A DNA stretch of 64,000 nucleotides from NCBI RefSeq assembly GCF_002872335.1, contig NZ_NJAG01000010.1, positions 1 to 64,000 on the forward strand, read 5' to 3'. The first letter of the stretch is position 1; each line of letters starts with the position of its first letter. The notes beneath the pieces are model-generated. The model searched no databases. It was not told where the DNA came from and saw only the letters and a list, made by a program, of their open reading frames with translations. Positions 46,501 to 54,332 of the stretch are shown piece by piece. The DNA comes from Siphonobacter sp. BAB-5405 (GTDB taxonomy: Bacteria; Bacteroidota; Bacteroidia; Cytophagales; Spirosomataceae). The translations under genes and the position numbers were made by a program.

Positions 46501-46768
46501 TCTGGGTCGTTACGGCTACTTCCTGTTTAATATAGCCAATGAAGGAAATCACCAGCGTAGCTCCGCCCGAGGGAAGGGTAAGTTTGAATTTGCCTTCGGA
46601 ATCGGTAGTCGTACCGATGGTGGTTCCTTTGATGGATACCGAAGTGCCGGGTAGACCGAGTTTATCGTCGTCAGAGAAGACCTTTCCGATCAGAACCTGA
46701 TCCTGAGCGGAAACGGCCATCGACCAACCCATTAATACGGCAAACAGCCAGAGTAATTTTCTCTTCAT
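43553..46768 (-). CDS. SusC/RagA family TonB-linked outer-membrane receptor
   Basis: A 1071-residue SusC channel. Signal peptide MKRKLLWLFAVLMGWSMAVSA, carboxypeptidase-D-like domain (VLIGKVFSDDDKLGLPGTSV), EVVVTALGIQREKKALGYAQQ before the plug, plug motifs QPLIVIDGVPI and LYGSRAANGVILITTK, then the barrel with a terminal Phe (LSLGF). ATG 46768 is set by the signal peptide; an earlier TTG at 46792 is not needed. It opens the four-gene operon with susD, a lipoprotein gene and the exported aminotransferase. Its upstream region is long and full of hairpins. Confidence 0.94.
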   Translation of the reverse strand: MKRKLLWLFAVLMGWSMAVSAQDQVLIGKVFSDDDKLGLPGTSVSIKGTTIGTTTDSEGKFKLTLPSGGATLVISFIGYIKQEVAVTTQTSLDVYLKPEAGQLTEVVVTALGIQREKKALGYAQQSIGGKAVSEVRPANVANALSGKVAGLRIQAGTGPGSGSTIQIRGASSITNNNQPLIVIDGVPIEQSFSKRLGGGIADINPENIKDVSVLKGPSASALYGSRAANGVILITTKDGSGQQGIGVEVNTNYTVERPWISPNFQNTYGGGNGYRTWYRNGWSGSITDPAEIAQYRAVYGPNAPLTGTEGTDESWGAPLDGRLVRQWWTGTDVAPLTPMPSNYRDFWQTGSTWSNNVAISGGNEKGSFRLGLGRLDQKGIMYFNDFHRNNYKLNSHYNFTPKLSVNVSAEYIKSGSGNRGYTGGQEFIWSHRQTDWNKLRDWRSYTNVHIQPPGDTDPPNWQHTFFTNPYYSQEMLPTSDTRDRLVGNIALNYKILDDLTLTLRSGTDLWTQTVIAVSNFERVRNGARSYGAYNEEVLRRQETNTDVLLTYKKDITEAFSINATAGALLRTNYYKRNYTNVGQLVIDGVYNLSNSIATQNTVASAIERKESQSVFGAVNFGWQNMLFLDVTARNDWSSTLPSNNRSYFYPSAALSAVVSDLVPSLKNNVLSFLKVRGSLAQVGNDTDPYGLAEVYTAGTSWNGSLPEFYVPTRKPNPTLKPEITTGQEVGLEARFFRGKLGLDVTYYSQTTKDQIIPVQLSKATGYNSAIQNIGKMRNRGLEISLTGTPVKLDNGFTWDVALNFARNRNTVLELLPGVLNNLVINERRGLTLEARAGQPYGTLYGYGFERVQSSDPAAAYYDPTGQYAGQLVLTNGLPVKSTTQKILGNVQPDWMGGFSNTFSYKGLILSALIDAKIGGDMYDEGTANARWTGQYAETALGREEGVIGKGVAAVRSAEGAYTFTPNSTIVSANQYYGYNNPRNYHEAAIFDASYVKLREVSLGYQIPSAFIKRLRLQSAKISVVGRNVAMLFKNHPHADPEIDANGGNAQGFGYGELPSSRSMGFNLSLGF

Positions 46769-46967
46769 AAGAATGGTCAAGTGTGTGAACAAGCGGGAAG
46801 CAGCTTCGGCAAACCCCCTGATACGGCCATTCGTGGGGTCGCTTTCGCCTGGGGTAAGCGAAATGCACTCAATCAGGTTTTACTGCATAGAAAGGAACAG
46901 ATTCAAAATGACTGGTAATGGGTAGTTTAAGTAGTAATTGGGAATCAGGGGCTACTGGAATGATAAG

Positions 46968-47033
46968 GTTACGAACGGCCGCAGGTCTAGGGAAAGGGCC
47001 GCAATCTTTCCCGGTGACCTGCGGAACCGTAAC
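46968..47033. promoter_or_regulatory. Three-tier perfect palindrome in the Sus leader
   Basis: Nested arms: GTTACG (46968-46973)/CGTAAC (47028-47033); CCGCAGGTC (46979-46987)/GACCTGCGG (47016-47024); GGGAAAG (46990-46996)/CTTTCCC (47006-47012), with a nine-base loop. All three tiers are perfect. It would form a long RNA hairpin if transcribed toward susC, or serve as a DNA operator. Confidence 0.65.
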
Positions 47034-47164
47034 GTAAACTGAATGAATCTACTTCCGGAAAGTAGCTCATGCAGTGGCTGAAGTGCTACGGAGCCGATGG
47101 CCCGTGAGTCACTGGAACTGTTATGTCAGAAATCGAGAAAGAGTAGTTTCAGTACGGAGAATCG

Positions 47165-47193
47165 GAATTGACGTTGAGTCTATACGTCAATTC
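47165..47193. promoter_or_regulatory. Second hairpin in the Sus upstream region
   Basis: GAATTGACG (47165-47173) pairs perfectly with CGTCAATTC (47185-47193) around an 11-base loop. No T-tract, so a terminator is unlikely. Confidence 0.5.
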
Positions 47194-47396
47194 ATTGCGT
47201 AAACTTTACGGGGATAAAGTCTACTTCTCTACTGAAGCAAATCCTCCAAGTGCGGCCAGGAATATTTGCGATAAGAAGACGTACTGAACTTGAATTTTTT
47301 ATAGGTACAACATTATAGGCAAAAATTCAAAAAACCAAATTATGAACTTTATTTTTTGCTTGAATCGAGATAATATTTTGATAAAACCAAATTAAC

Positions 47397-47404
47397 CAAA
47401 ATTA
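47397..47404 (-). promoter_or_regulatory. Candidate -7 box for the Sus operon
   Basis: Minus strand TAATTTTG, an exact TAnnTTTG match in the AT-rich stretch. If used, the leader is about 620 bases long and includes both hairpins. No -33 TTG at the right distance. Confidence 0.35.
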
Positions 47405-47659
47405 AATTAATGATATAAATAAAGTTTTTATTAAAAAAATGCAATGAAACTTAGCAAGTAGGTTTCTGGATAGGCTTTCAATGGAAGCGGTCTAAATTGA
47501 ATAATTCTAATACGCATATACTAAATGCCTACAGAGATAGTTTTTATAGAAGACTGATACCAAGGTTTTTAGCGTTGTTAATGCGTAGACCTCCGATTTA
47601 ATTTGGCAGTTTGGACGATTGCGTTCATTTTTGTGCTGCTTACCGAATCCATATACCCC

Positions 47660-48133
47660 ATGAATGTACCCGTATTGAAGATTTCGGCTCTTTTGAGTTG
47701 TTTGACTTTCTGCAAAGCAAAAGCACAGAGTATCAAAGAGTTAACGGGTTTGGCCTCCATTTATCATTCCAAGTTTGAGGGAAAAAAGACAGCAGCTGGC
47801 GAATTATTCAACCAGACGTTCCTCACGGCGGCCCACCGTAGTTTACCGTTTAATTCACTCGTCGAAGTAATTAATCCGCTTACTCAGAAGTCCATCATCG
47901 TTCGAATTAATGACCGGGGCCCGTATGGACATCATCGCCTGATTGATCTTTCCGAAACCGGAGCCCGCCTGTTGGGTTTCCTGGGCAAAGGAGTAGGTGA
48001 AGTAAAGCTGCGAATTTTACGCTGGGGCGGGGCCACGTCTCCCAAACCACTGGCTGACCTTGATCCACAAGTGACGTACTTTGCCGCGGATTCCTTACTG
48101 CGGCGAAAAACGGATCTGCGGATTCATCACTAG
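47660..48133 (+). CDS. rlpA: Second RlpA-family protein (DPBB fold)
   Basis: A 157-residue exported protein with signal peptide MNVPVLKISALLSCLTFCKAKA and one double-psi beta-barrel domain: GLASIYHSKFEGKKTAAGELF, AAHRSLPFNSLVEVINP, VRINDRGPYGHHRLIDLS. It is a paralogue of the gene at 9.1 kb with the conserved NDRGP motif instead of IDRGP. ATG 47660 is preferred to a TTG at 47603: a CATTTTTG element at 47626-47633 with a TTTG 20 bases upstream puts transcription after the TTG. No SPOR domain. Confidence 0.84.
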   Translation: MNVPVLKISALLSCLTFCKAKAQSIKELTGLASIYHSKFEGKKTAAGELFNQTFLTAAHRSLPFNSLVEVINPLTQKSIIVRINDRGPYGHHRLIDLSETGARLLGFLGKGVGEVKLRILRWGGATSPKPLADLDPQVTYFAADSLLRRKTDLRIHH

Positions 48134-48215
48134 ATTAAATCTCTCCAATCTCGGCACTATTTTTTCCAAAGCCGTTCCGGGTTTTGTACCTTCGCACTGA
48201 CTAATCACAACGAGT

Positions 48216-48647
48216 ATGGATGAGACGCTTCACCCGCTTTCCTGGCTATCCGGCCTGGTCTGGGGTAAATCCGAGGAAGAGTCCTCCGTCGAGGACGCGG
48301 TAGTATATCTGTATCGAGTGGGGGAGAAAAAAGCTTTTTTCCGCCGGTTCAAAGTATGGATCAACGGCAAATACATTGGCAAACTCGATAGCTGGGGTAG
48401 CATGGCTCTTAAACTCGAGCCGGGTACCGTCCGTATCGAAACGGCTTTGAGTGGACTAACGCTGGTACCCCGGCTGCGGCAGGAGGTCACGCTGGATGTA
48501 CTGCCCGGTTGTGAGTATTACATTGAAGGCAATCACCGGTCCGGTCTCCTCCGGGGTTCGCTTAGCCTGAGTGAAGTGACCGAACCAACGTTCCGTAAAT
48601 ACGCCGACCAGCTCAAGAACATTGGCTGGCGAAAACTGAAAAACTAG
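48216..48647 (+). CDS. Small DUF2846-like protein
   Basis: A 143-residue protein with no signal peptide or membrane helix. The pattern VYLYRVGEKKAFFRRFKVWINGKYIGKLDSWG, SMALKLEPGTVRIETA and LPGCEYYIEG resembles DUF2846/PEGA-like beta-sandwich proteins (usually periplasmic, here without export signal). A TACCTTCG element 22 bases upstream of the ATG is one base off the -7 consensus. It has its own terminator. Confidence 0.6.
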   Translation: MDETLHPLSWLSGLVWGKSEEESSVEDAVVYLYRVGEKKAFFRRFKVWINGKYIGKLDSWGSMALKLEPGTVRIETALSGLTLVPRLRQEVTLDVLPGCEYYIEGNHRSGLLRGSLSLSEVTEPTFRKYADQLKNIGWRKLKN

Positions 48648-48652
48648 TACAG

Positions 48653-48679
48653 GCCCTGTCCACGTGACAGGGCTTTTTT
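48653..48679 (+). terminator. Intrinsic terminator after the DUF2846-like gene
   Basis: GCCCTGTC (48653-48660) and GACAGGGC (48666-48673) pair perfectly, followed by TTTTTT. Confidence 0.93.
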
Positions 48680-48725
48680 CTTGCCCTTCGAGTAGGTACG
48701 CCGGCATCTGTTCTTATTTTGGCGT

Positions 48726-50573
48726 ATGAAATCAACTTCCTTTTGGCTCGGGCTGGCCTTTTTTCAGGTACTGAATGGCTACGCTCAGACCGGCAGTCCG
48801 CAGGAACCCGTCCGCTACATCGGTGGCGAAACCATCGATCCTACGCTTCACGAAGGTCGTCTACGGTACGCCATTGGTACCGAAAACCGACAAACCCTGC
48901 GGGCCAACCGTACCCACCCCGAAACCGCCGACGATCACGGCTGGACGTACAACCATGCCTCGAATCTCTGTTACTGGAACGGCACGTTCTATCAGCAATA
49001 CCTGAGCAATCCCGTGGATGAACACGTGGCTCCAGGCCAAACGCTGGTCATGACTTCCAAAGACGGTCGGCACTGGAACAAGCCTCAGGTGGTGTTTCCG
49101 CCGTACCAGGCTCCGGCGGGTGTCAAAATTCCGGAAGGGTACAAGGGCTACATGATGCACCAGCGAATGGGTTTCTACGTGGCTCCGAATGGTCGGTTGC
49201 TGGTGCTGGCTTTCTACGGTCATACCGAAGATCCCTTCGGAAAAGGAGGCATCGGACGGGTGGTACGCGAAGCCTACAAAGACGGAACCTACGGACCCAT
49301 TTATTTCATTCGCTACACCAGTCATGCTAATTGGAATGAATCCAATACGAGTTATCCGTTCTATAAAAAAGCAACGGATGCAGCTTTCGTGAAAGCCTGC
49401 GACGATCTGCTGAAGGACCCGCTCATGACCTTTCAGTGGTACGACGAAGACAACGGGCTCGATGGCTTTTACAACCACAAAAAGGCCGGACAGGCCCTGT
49501 CGTACTACCACCGTAAAGACGGGAAAGTGGTCGCTCTCTGGAAAAAATCACTCACGGCTCTTTCCTCGGACGAAGGCAAAACGTTCTCCCAACCCGTGAA
49601 AGTCCCCACGCTGGTCATGTCCGGTGGGAAGCAATGGGGGCAGCGGACGGATGATGGCCGGTACGCCCTGAGTTACAATCCCATCGAACAAACGCAGTAT
49701 CGCTTTCCACTCGTCGTAGTAACGGGCGACGACGGGATCCTGTTTGATCACATGCTACTGATTCAGGGAGAATTGCCGCCCCGACGGTATACCGGCCGCT
49801 GGAAGGATTTCGGTCCCTGTTACATGCGGGGCATCGAAGAAGGGAATGGAAACCCGCCGGGTAATGACCTGTGGATGAGTTACAGCATGAACAAGGAAGA
49901 TATCTGGGTTAGTCGGACGCCCGTACCCGTCACGTACCGCGTAAAAGGTACGGTAAAAGACAATTTTGATGCGTTAGAAACCGAAGGGGCCATTCCTGAC
50001 TGGAACATTTACGCTCCGAAATGGGCTCCGATATCGGTGGTCGAAACGCCCGGAAAATCGGGCAAAAGTCTCTTGCTGGCAGACCAGGATTTGTACGATT
50101 ACGCCCGGGCCATCCGGGTATTTGAAGAAGGAACCCAGGTAACGACAAAACTAAAGGTATACGCCGATCCAACGAATACAGGGTTATTGGAGATCGACTT
50201 AACCGATCAATACGGGAACCGACCCGTACGGATTCGTTTCAACGAAAAAAATCAGCTTATGGCTACGGATGGCAGTACCGAAAAAGTACTACAATCCTAT
50301 GAAAAAGGTCGCTGGTACGAGCTGGAAGTCCAGACGAAAGCAACGCCGGGTGGACACTATTCGGTGAAAGTCAACGGCAAAATGGTACTGGAAAAAGCTC
50401 AGCTGGCCGAGGCGGTTAAATCCATCGAACGCTTATCGCTGCGGACCGGACCCTACCGTAATCTCCCCAACCGACAAACGCCCAACGAAACCAACGACCC
50501 GCCTTTACCGAATGCGGATATTCCTACGTCACCCACACGGTTCTATATTGATGAGGTAGTGATTGGAAAGTAA
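48726..50573 (+). CDS. Large secreted sialidase-like beta-propeller protein
   Basis: A 615-residue exported protein with signal peptide MKSTSFWLGLAFFQVLNGYA. The first ~400 residues look like a six-bladed propeller with Asp-box-like pieces (MTSKDGRHWNKPQ, LSSDEGKTFSQP) and an Asn/His-rich active-site face (YNHASNLCYWNGTFYQQY, MMHQRMGFYVAPNGRLL). The last ~200 residues form a LamG/concanavalin-like domain (DNFDALETEGAIPDWNIYAP, then YIDEVVIGK). This arrangement suggests a sialidase-type glycoside hydrolase or a polysaccharide lyase acting outside the cell; I cannot assign a family number. It stands upstream of a TonB receptor on the same strand. Confidence 0.7.
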   Translation: MKSTSFWLGLAFFQVLNGYAQTGSPQEPVRYIGGETIDPTLHEGRLRYAIGTENRQTLRANRTHPETADDHGWTYNHASNLCYWNGTFYQQYLSNPVDEHVAPGQTLVMTSKDGRHWNKPQVVFPPYQAPAGVKIPEGYKGYMMHQRMGFYVAPNGRLLVLAFYGHTEDPFGKGGIGRVVREAYKDGTYGPIYFIRYTSHANWNESNTSYPFYKKATDAAFVKACDDLLKDPLMTFQWYDEDNGLDGFYNHKKAGQALSYYHRKDGKVVALWKKSLTALSSDEGKTFSQPVKVPTLVMSGGKQWGQRTDDGRYALSYNPIEQTQYRFPLVVVTGDDGILFDHMLLIQGELPPRRYTGRWKDFGPCYMRGIEEGNGNPPGNDLWMSYSMNKEDIWVSRTPVPVTYRVKGTVKDNFDALETEGAIPDWNIYAPKWAPISVVETPGKSGKSLLLADQDLYDYARAIRVFEEGTQVTTKLKVYADPTNTGLLEIDLTDQYGNRPVRIRFNEKNQLMATDGSTEKVLQSYEKGRWYELEVQTKATPGGHYSVKVNGKMVLEKAQLAEAVKSIERLSLRTGPYRNLPNRQTPNETNDPPLPNADIPTSPTRFYIDEVVIGK

Positions 50574-50623
50574 TTAGGCCAAGGCAGTTGGAAACTGGCA
50601 CGTACAGGTACTAGTGAAGGATT

Positions 50624-50675
50624 ACTAAATAGCTCCTGGTACAGGGTTTAGATCCTGCATCAGGAGCTATTTAGT
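50624..50675 (+). terminator. Long hairpin after the sialidase-like gene
   Basis: Perfect 15-bp arms 50624-50638 (ACTAAATAGCTCCTG) and 50661-50675 around a 22-base loop. Only a weak T-rich tail follows. Further along the gap, TAGTTTTG at 50749-50756 is an exact -7 match that could serve the TonB receptor; nothing else is seen in 50574-50917. Confidence 0.65.
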
Positions 50676-50917
50676 ATAAGTTACATCTCGGAAATACAAT
50701 TTTCTTCATAAAGTCTACTAAAACTATATACTATATCTTTTATTTCATTAGTTTTGCCACCGCAACTTTCAAAAGCCATCTATGATTCCAAGAGTCGTCC
50801 CTTATTGTTGAAAGCTTCCTGACTTTCGATAGCGGATTTCTTCTAGAAGTTACCGTGATTTTAACCCATTTGTAGTAAACCATACATCCGTTCCCAAGAC
50901 GTTTCTTTCGCTTGTAC

Positions 50918-53479
50918 ATGAGAACCACTACCATAATGCTTATGGTCAGCTTGCTGCTGACTGCTTTTTCAGGAAAAGCTCAGGATCAACCCATTATTAA
51001 TGCTACCGTTTCCGGAATTGTACTGGATGCGTCTTCCGGCGACCCGCTGGTGGGGGCCACCGTCGTTATCAAGGGAACGACCAACGGAGCCAGTACGGAC
51101 GCCAATGGTCAGTTCAACCTCCGGACCGGACAAAAACTGCCCTTTACGCTCATCGTATCCTTTGTGGGGTATACCAAAAAAGAAGTAGTCGTTAATGACA
51201 AACAGGTGACGATCAACCTGGATCCCGCTTCTAACAAACTCGACGACGTGATTATTTCCTCCCGTCGCCGTCAGGAATCGGCTCAGGAGGTACCCATCCC
51301 CATTTCCGTTATTCAGGGTTCCCGGGCTGAAGATGCGGGTGCCTTCAACGTCAACCGACTGAAAGAATTGGTGCCTACTGTGCAATTGTACGTATCCAAT
51401 GCCCGGAATACCACGCTGAACATTCGAGGATTGGGCTCCACCTTTGGACTCACCAACGACGGTATTGACCCCGGCGTAGGGTTCTACGTCGATGGTGTAT
51501 ACTATGCCCGTCCGGCCGCTACGGCTCTGGATTTTATTGACATTGATCGGATTGAAGTATTACGTGGTCCCCAGGGAACGCTCTTTGGAAAAAACACCAC
51601 GGCGGGAGCGTTTAATATTTCGACCCGGGCCGCCAGCTTCACGCCCGGAGCGAACTTCGAATTGAGCTACGGTAACTACGGGTTCATTCAGGCGAAAGGA
51701 TCCCTGACGGGACCGCTGGGTAAAAAACTGGCCGCTCGTGTTTCCTTTACGGGTACGCAACGGGATGGGCTATTTTACAACGTGCATACGCAATTGCCCA
51801 TCAACGACATCAATAACATTGGCGTTCGCGGACAGTTTCTGTACACGCCGAGCGACAACGTAAAAATCACCCTGATTGGCGATGTGTCCAATCAAAAACC
51901 GAACGGATACGGTTGGCCCGTGGCAGGTGTCGTACCTACGCAGCGGGCTGCATACCGGCAGTTCAACGCGATTATTGCTGATTTAGGCTATAAGCTACCT
52001 TACCAGAGTGCCTTTGAACGGAAACTGGATCTGGATACACCTTCCAAAGCCGACAACCAACTGGGGGGCGTGTCAGTGAATGCGGATATTAAGCTTGGAA
52101 ACGGAACGCTGACGGCTACGTCCGCGTGGCGGTACTGGAAGTGGACGCCGCTGAACGACCGGGATTACATTGGTTTGCCCGTATTCACGATTTCTTCCGG
52201 TAACTCGGTGCATGATCAGTGGTCGCAGGAGATTCGATACTCGGGTAAGATTTCTTCCAAAATCAGTGGCGTGGTTGGCGTATTCGGACTCTGGCAGGAT
52301 TTGAAATCCGATCCGGTACAAACGGAAGAGGCGGGTTCAGCCCAGTGGCGTTTCGCTCAGAGTACCACCAGTGCTTTATGGAAAACGCCGGGCTTGTTCG
52401 ATAACTTTGGTATTCGCACCAATAACCGCATTCGCAGTACCAGTCTAGCCGTGTTTGCTCAGGCAGATTGGGCCATTACCGAAAAACTACACTTCTTACC
52501 CGGTGTACGTTATAACTACGACAAGAAAGTGGTGGACTACGACCGCAAGACCTACGGCGGCCTGCAAACGACGGATGCGGCTCTCTTAGCCTTGAAGCGG
52601 CTGGTATACACTGATCAGTCCTTCCACACGGATTATGATCAGGGTAATTTCTCCGGACAACTCTCGCTTCAGTACAAAGCTACCAGCAAAATCAACGCCT
52701 ATGCTACGTACTCCATCGGTTACAAGCCCATTGGGGTAAACGTAGGTGGATTGCCTACGGCGAACGGCGTAACCCTGATTGACCTGGCGAATGTAAAACC
52801 CGAATACGTGGCTCACAAGGAACTGGGCATCAAAACCCGACCTTCGGCTAATTCCATTTTGAACCTGACGGTATACCGCTCGGACATCGACGATTTCCAG
52901 ACGCAGGTACAAACGCCGGAGCCGGGCGTAAACCGGGGGTATCTGGCTAATGCCGAAAAAGTGCGGGTACAGGGCGTGGAGCTGGACGGAAGCCTGCGTT
53001 TTACGAACCTGAATTTTAACGCAGCAGTAGCCTATACCGATGGCAAGTACGTACGGTTTACAAACGCTCCCGTACCTTTGGAGGAAGTCGGAGGAGCCCA
53101 GGCCTTTAAGGATATTTCAGGCGGTGAATTACCGGGTATTTCCAAGTGGTCGGGGTCGGTTGGCGGAGAAGCCCATACCAATGGCAACCTGCTGGGACTG
53201 AAAGGCAATTACTTCCTGGGTCTGGATGTGTTTTATCGCTCGAAGTTTTCATCCAGTCCATCACCTTCGCAGTACCTGAATATTGAAGGCTACTCGCTGA
53301 CGAACGGCCGGGCCGGTTTCCGGGCCTCCAATGGCTTAAGTTTCTTTGCCTGGGCCCGCAACATCTTCAATAAAAACTACTACGAAATGTTACTGGCCGC
53401 TCCCGGCAGCTACGGCCAATACGCCGGAATTGTGGGCGATCAGCGGATGTATGGGGTAACGATTCGGTATACGTATTAA
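50918..53479 (+). CDS. TonB-dependent receptor with carboxypeptidase-like N-domain
   Basis: An 853-residue outer-membrane receptor, not of the SusC type (shorter, and with classic plug motifs). Signal peptide MRTTTIMLMVSLLLTAFSGKA, regulatory domain (VSGIVLDASSGDPLVGATVV, about 30-110), TonB-box-like region with SSRRRQESAQEVPIPISVIQG, plug with VDGVYYARP and RIEVLRGPQGTLFGKNTT, then a barrel ending RMYGVTIRYTY. It most resembles receptors for siderophores or small glycans. The ATG at 50918 is used; a TTG at 50912 is in frame. A strong terminator follows the stop. Confidence 0.92.
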   Translation: MRTTTIMLMVSLLLTAFSGKAQDQPIINATVSGIVLDASSGDPLVGATVVIKGTTNGASTDANGQFNLRTGQKLPFTLIVSFVGYTKKEVVVNDKQVTINLDPASNKLDDVIISSRRRQESAQEVPIPISVIQGSRAEDAGAFNVNRLKELVPTVQLYVSNARNTTLNIRGLGSTFGLTNDGIDPGVGFYVDGVYYARPAATALDFIDIDRIEVLRGPQGTLFGKNTTAGAFNISTRAASFTPGANFELSYGNYGFIQAKGSLTGPLGKKLAARVSFTGTQRDGLFYNVHTQLPINDINNIGVRGQFLYTPSDNVKITLIGDVSNQKPNGYGWPVAGVVPTQRAAYRQFNAIIADLGYKLPYQSAFERKLDLDTPSKADNQLGGVSVNADIKLGNGTLTATSAWRYWKWTPLNDRDYIGLPVFTISSGNSVHDQWSQEIRYSGKISSKISGVVGVFGLWQDLKSDPVQTEEAGSAQWRFAQSTTSALWKTPGLFDNFGIRTNNRIRSTSLAVFAQADWAITEKLHFLPGVRYNYDKKVVDYDRKTYGGLQTTDAALLALKRLVYTDQSFHTDYDQGNFSGQLSLQYKATSKINAYATYSIGYKPIGVNVGGLPTANGVTLIDLANVKPEYVAHKELGIKTRPSANSILNLTVYRSDIDDFQTQVQTPEPGVNRGYLANAEKVRVQGVELDGSLRFTNLNFNAAVAYTDGKYVRFTNAPVPLEEVGGAQAFKDISGGELPGISKWSGSVGGEAHTNGNLLGLKGNYFLGLDVFYRSKFSSSPSPSQYLNIEGYSLTNGRAGFRASNGLSFFAWARNIFNKNYYEMLLAAPGSYGQYAGIVGDQRMYGVTIRYTY

Positions 53480-53501
53480 GCAATCTTTGGTAATAGAATA
53501 G

Positions 53502-53537
53502 AAAAAGGTAATCGTAGTTGGCTGCGATTACCTTTTT
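53502..53537 (+). terminator. Terminator after the TonB receptor gene
   Basis: AAAAAGGTAATCG (53502-53514) and its perfect complement (53525-53537) around a ten-base loop, ending in five T. It marks the boundary with the AT-rich island. Confidence 0.93.
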
Positions 53538-53582
53538 GCTAAGATAGAAACTGAAATAATAGGCAGTGGCGGATTATAATTG

Positions 53583-54332
53583 TTAAGCATATTCAAATAA
53601 TTCCGCTGGATTAATTTTAAACTGAAGCATATTTGCTGTAATTCTTCCTCCGTCCCCACCTTTCCTCTGCATAGTAATTTTACCAATTTTTATAGTACCT
53701 CTTTTGGTTATTTCGATAGGCCCTTGACTGTAGTGATTCATACAGAAATTCATTGCTACCAAAATCCATCTTGAATTATTTTTTAATTTTTGAGCTACTA
53801 ACATCCATTCTGCTGCTAACTGACCTCGTCCTTTAAGTATATCTGCTACTATTAATGACTTGTGGTTTTCTAACCAATCAATTAAGTGTCTTTGTTCATC
53901 TTCTGTAAACTCATTTGCAAACATTCTTCTTTTATCTCTTGGGTTTTTAATTGTTGGTTTAATATCTCCCGTAAATCTTTTTAATATATAAGATATTGAT
54001 TCTGGAATATTCCATAATTCTATATATTTATTAATCCATCTCTTGTCTATTTGATTAAATCCTTTGAGATTACTTACTAATTTAACTTGAATATTTTGAG
54101 CATCAATTGCTTCCTTTAACTTTACTGTTATTTGAGCTTGTACATCTGTTTTACTGTTGATGATCTTCATCGCTTTTACATACTCTATTTCATTGAAATC
54201 ATACTGCATAATAGTAAGCCATGTTCGTACATCATTATCAATTTGCCAATTATTAAATTTAGCAACAATATCATCTTCATTAAGAAATCCATTTTTAGCC
54301 GTTTGAGACCCCAGAAGTTGAGAACTGTTCAT
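53583..54332 (-). CDS. Type II restriction endonuclease
   Basis: A 249-residue protein encoded directly after, and overlapping by 38 bases, a cytosine-C5 methyltransferase. It has the conserved head of a known type II endonuclease family (LGSQTAKNGFLNEDDIVAKFNNW in two pieces, residues 7-29) and the C-terminal IGKITMQRKGGDGGR, which supplies an acidic/Gln-Lys nuclease-like site. LILADI-type helices and RGRGQLAAEWMLVAQK fit the same family. It should cut the sequence protected by the neighbouring methylase; the recognition site cannot be read off. AT-rich codon use (AAA, TTT, ATA) differs from all flanking genes, a mark of transfer. Confidence 0.78.
   Translation of the reverse strand: MNSSQLLGSQTAKNGFLNEDDIVAKFNNWQIDNDVRTWLTIMQYDFNEIEYVKAMKIINSKTDVQAQITVKLKEAIDAQNIQVKLVSNLKGFNQIDKRWINKYIELWNIPESISYILKRFTGDIKPTIKNPRDKRRMFANEFTEDEQRHLIDWLENHKSLIVADILKGRGQLAAEWMLVAQKLKNNSRWILVAMNFCMNHYSQGPIEITKRGTIKIGKITMQRKGGDGGRITANMLQFKINPAELFEYA

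Larger units (their letters stand above)
46769..47659. promoter_or_regulatory. Long regulatory region upstream of the Sus operon
   Basis: About 890 bases without a credible gene. The part near susC (46,780-47,200) is GC-balanced and rich in inverted repeats; the middle (47,280-47,460) is very AT-rich and carries AAAACCAAATTA twice (near 47334 and 47384). It holds a candidate promoter at 47397-47404 facing susC and another facing rlpA at the far end. No sigma/anti-sigma genes are present beside it. Confidence 0.6.

Noticed and set aside
43553-46768. Overlapping long open frames on the plus strand across the SusC gene
   Set aside because: They are antisense to a clear SusC gene and match no family; such shadows are usual in genes with this codon bias.
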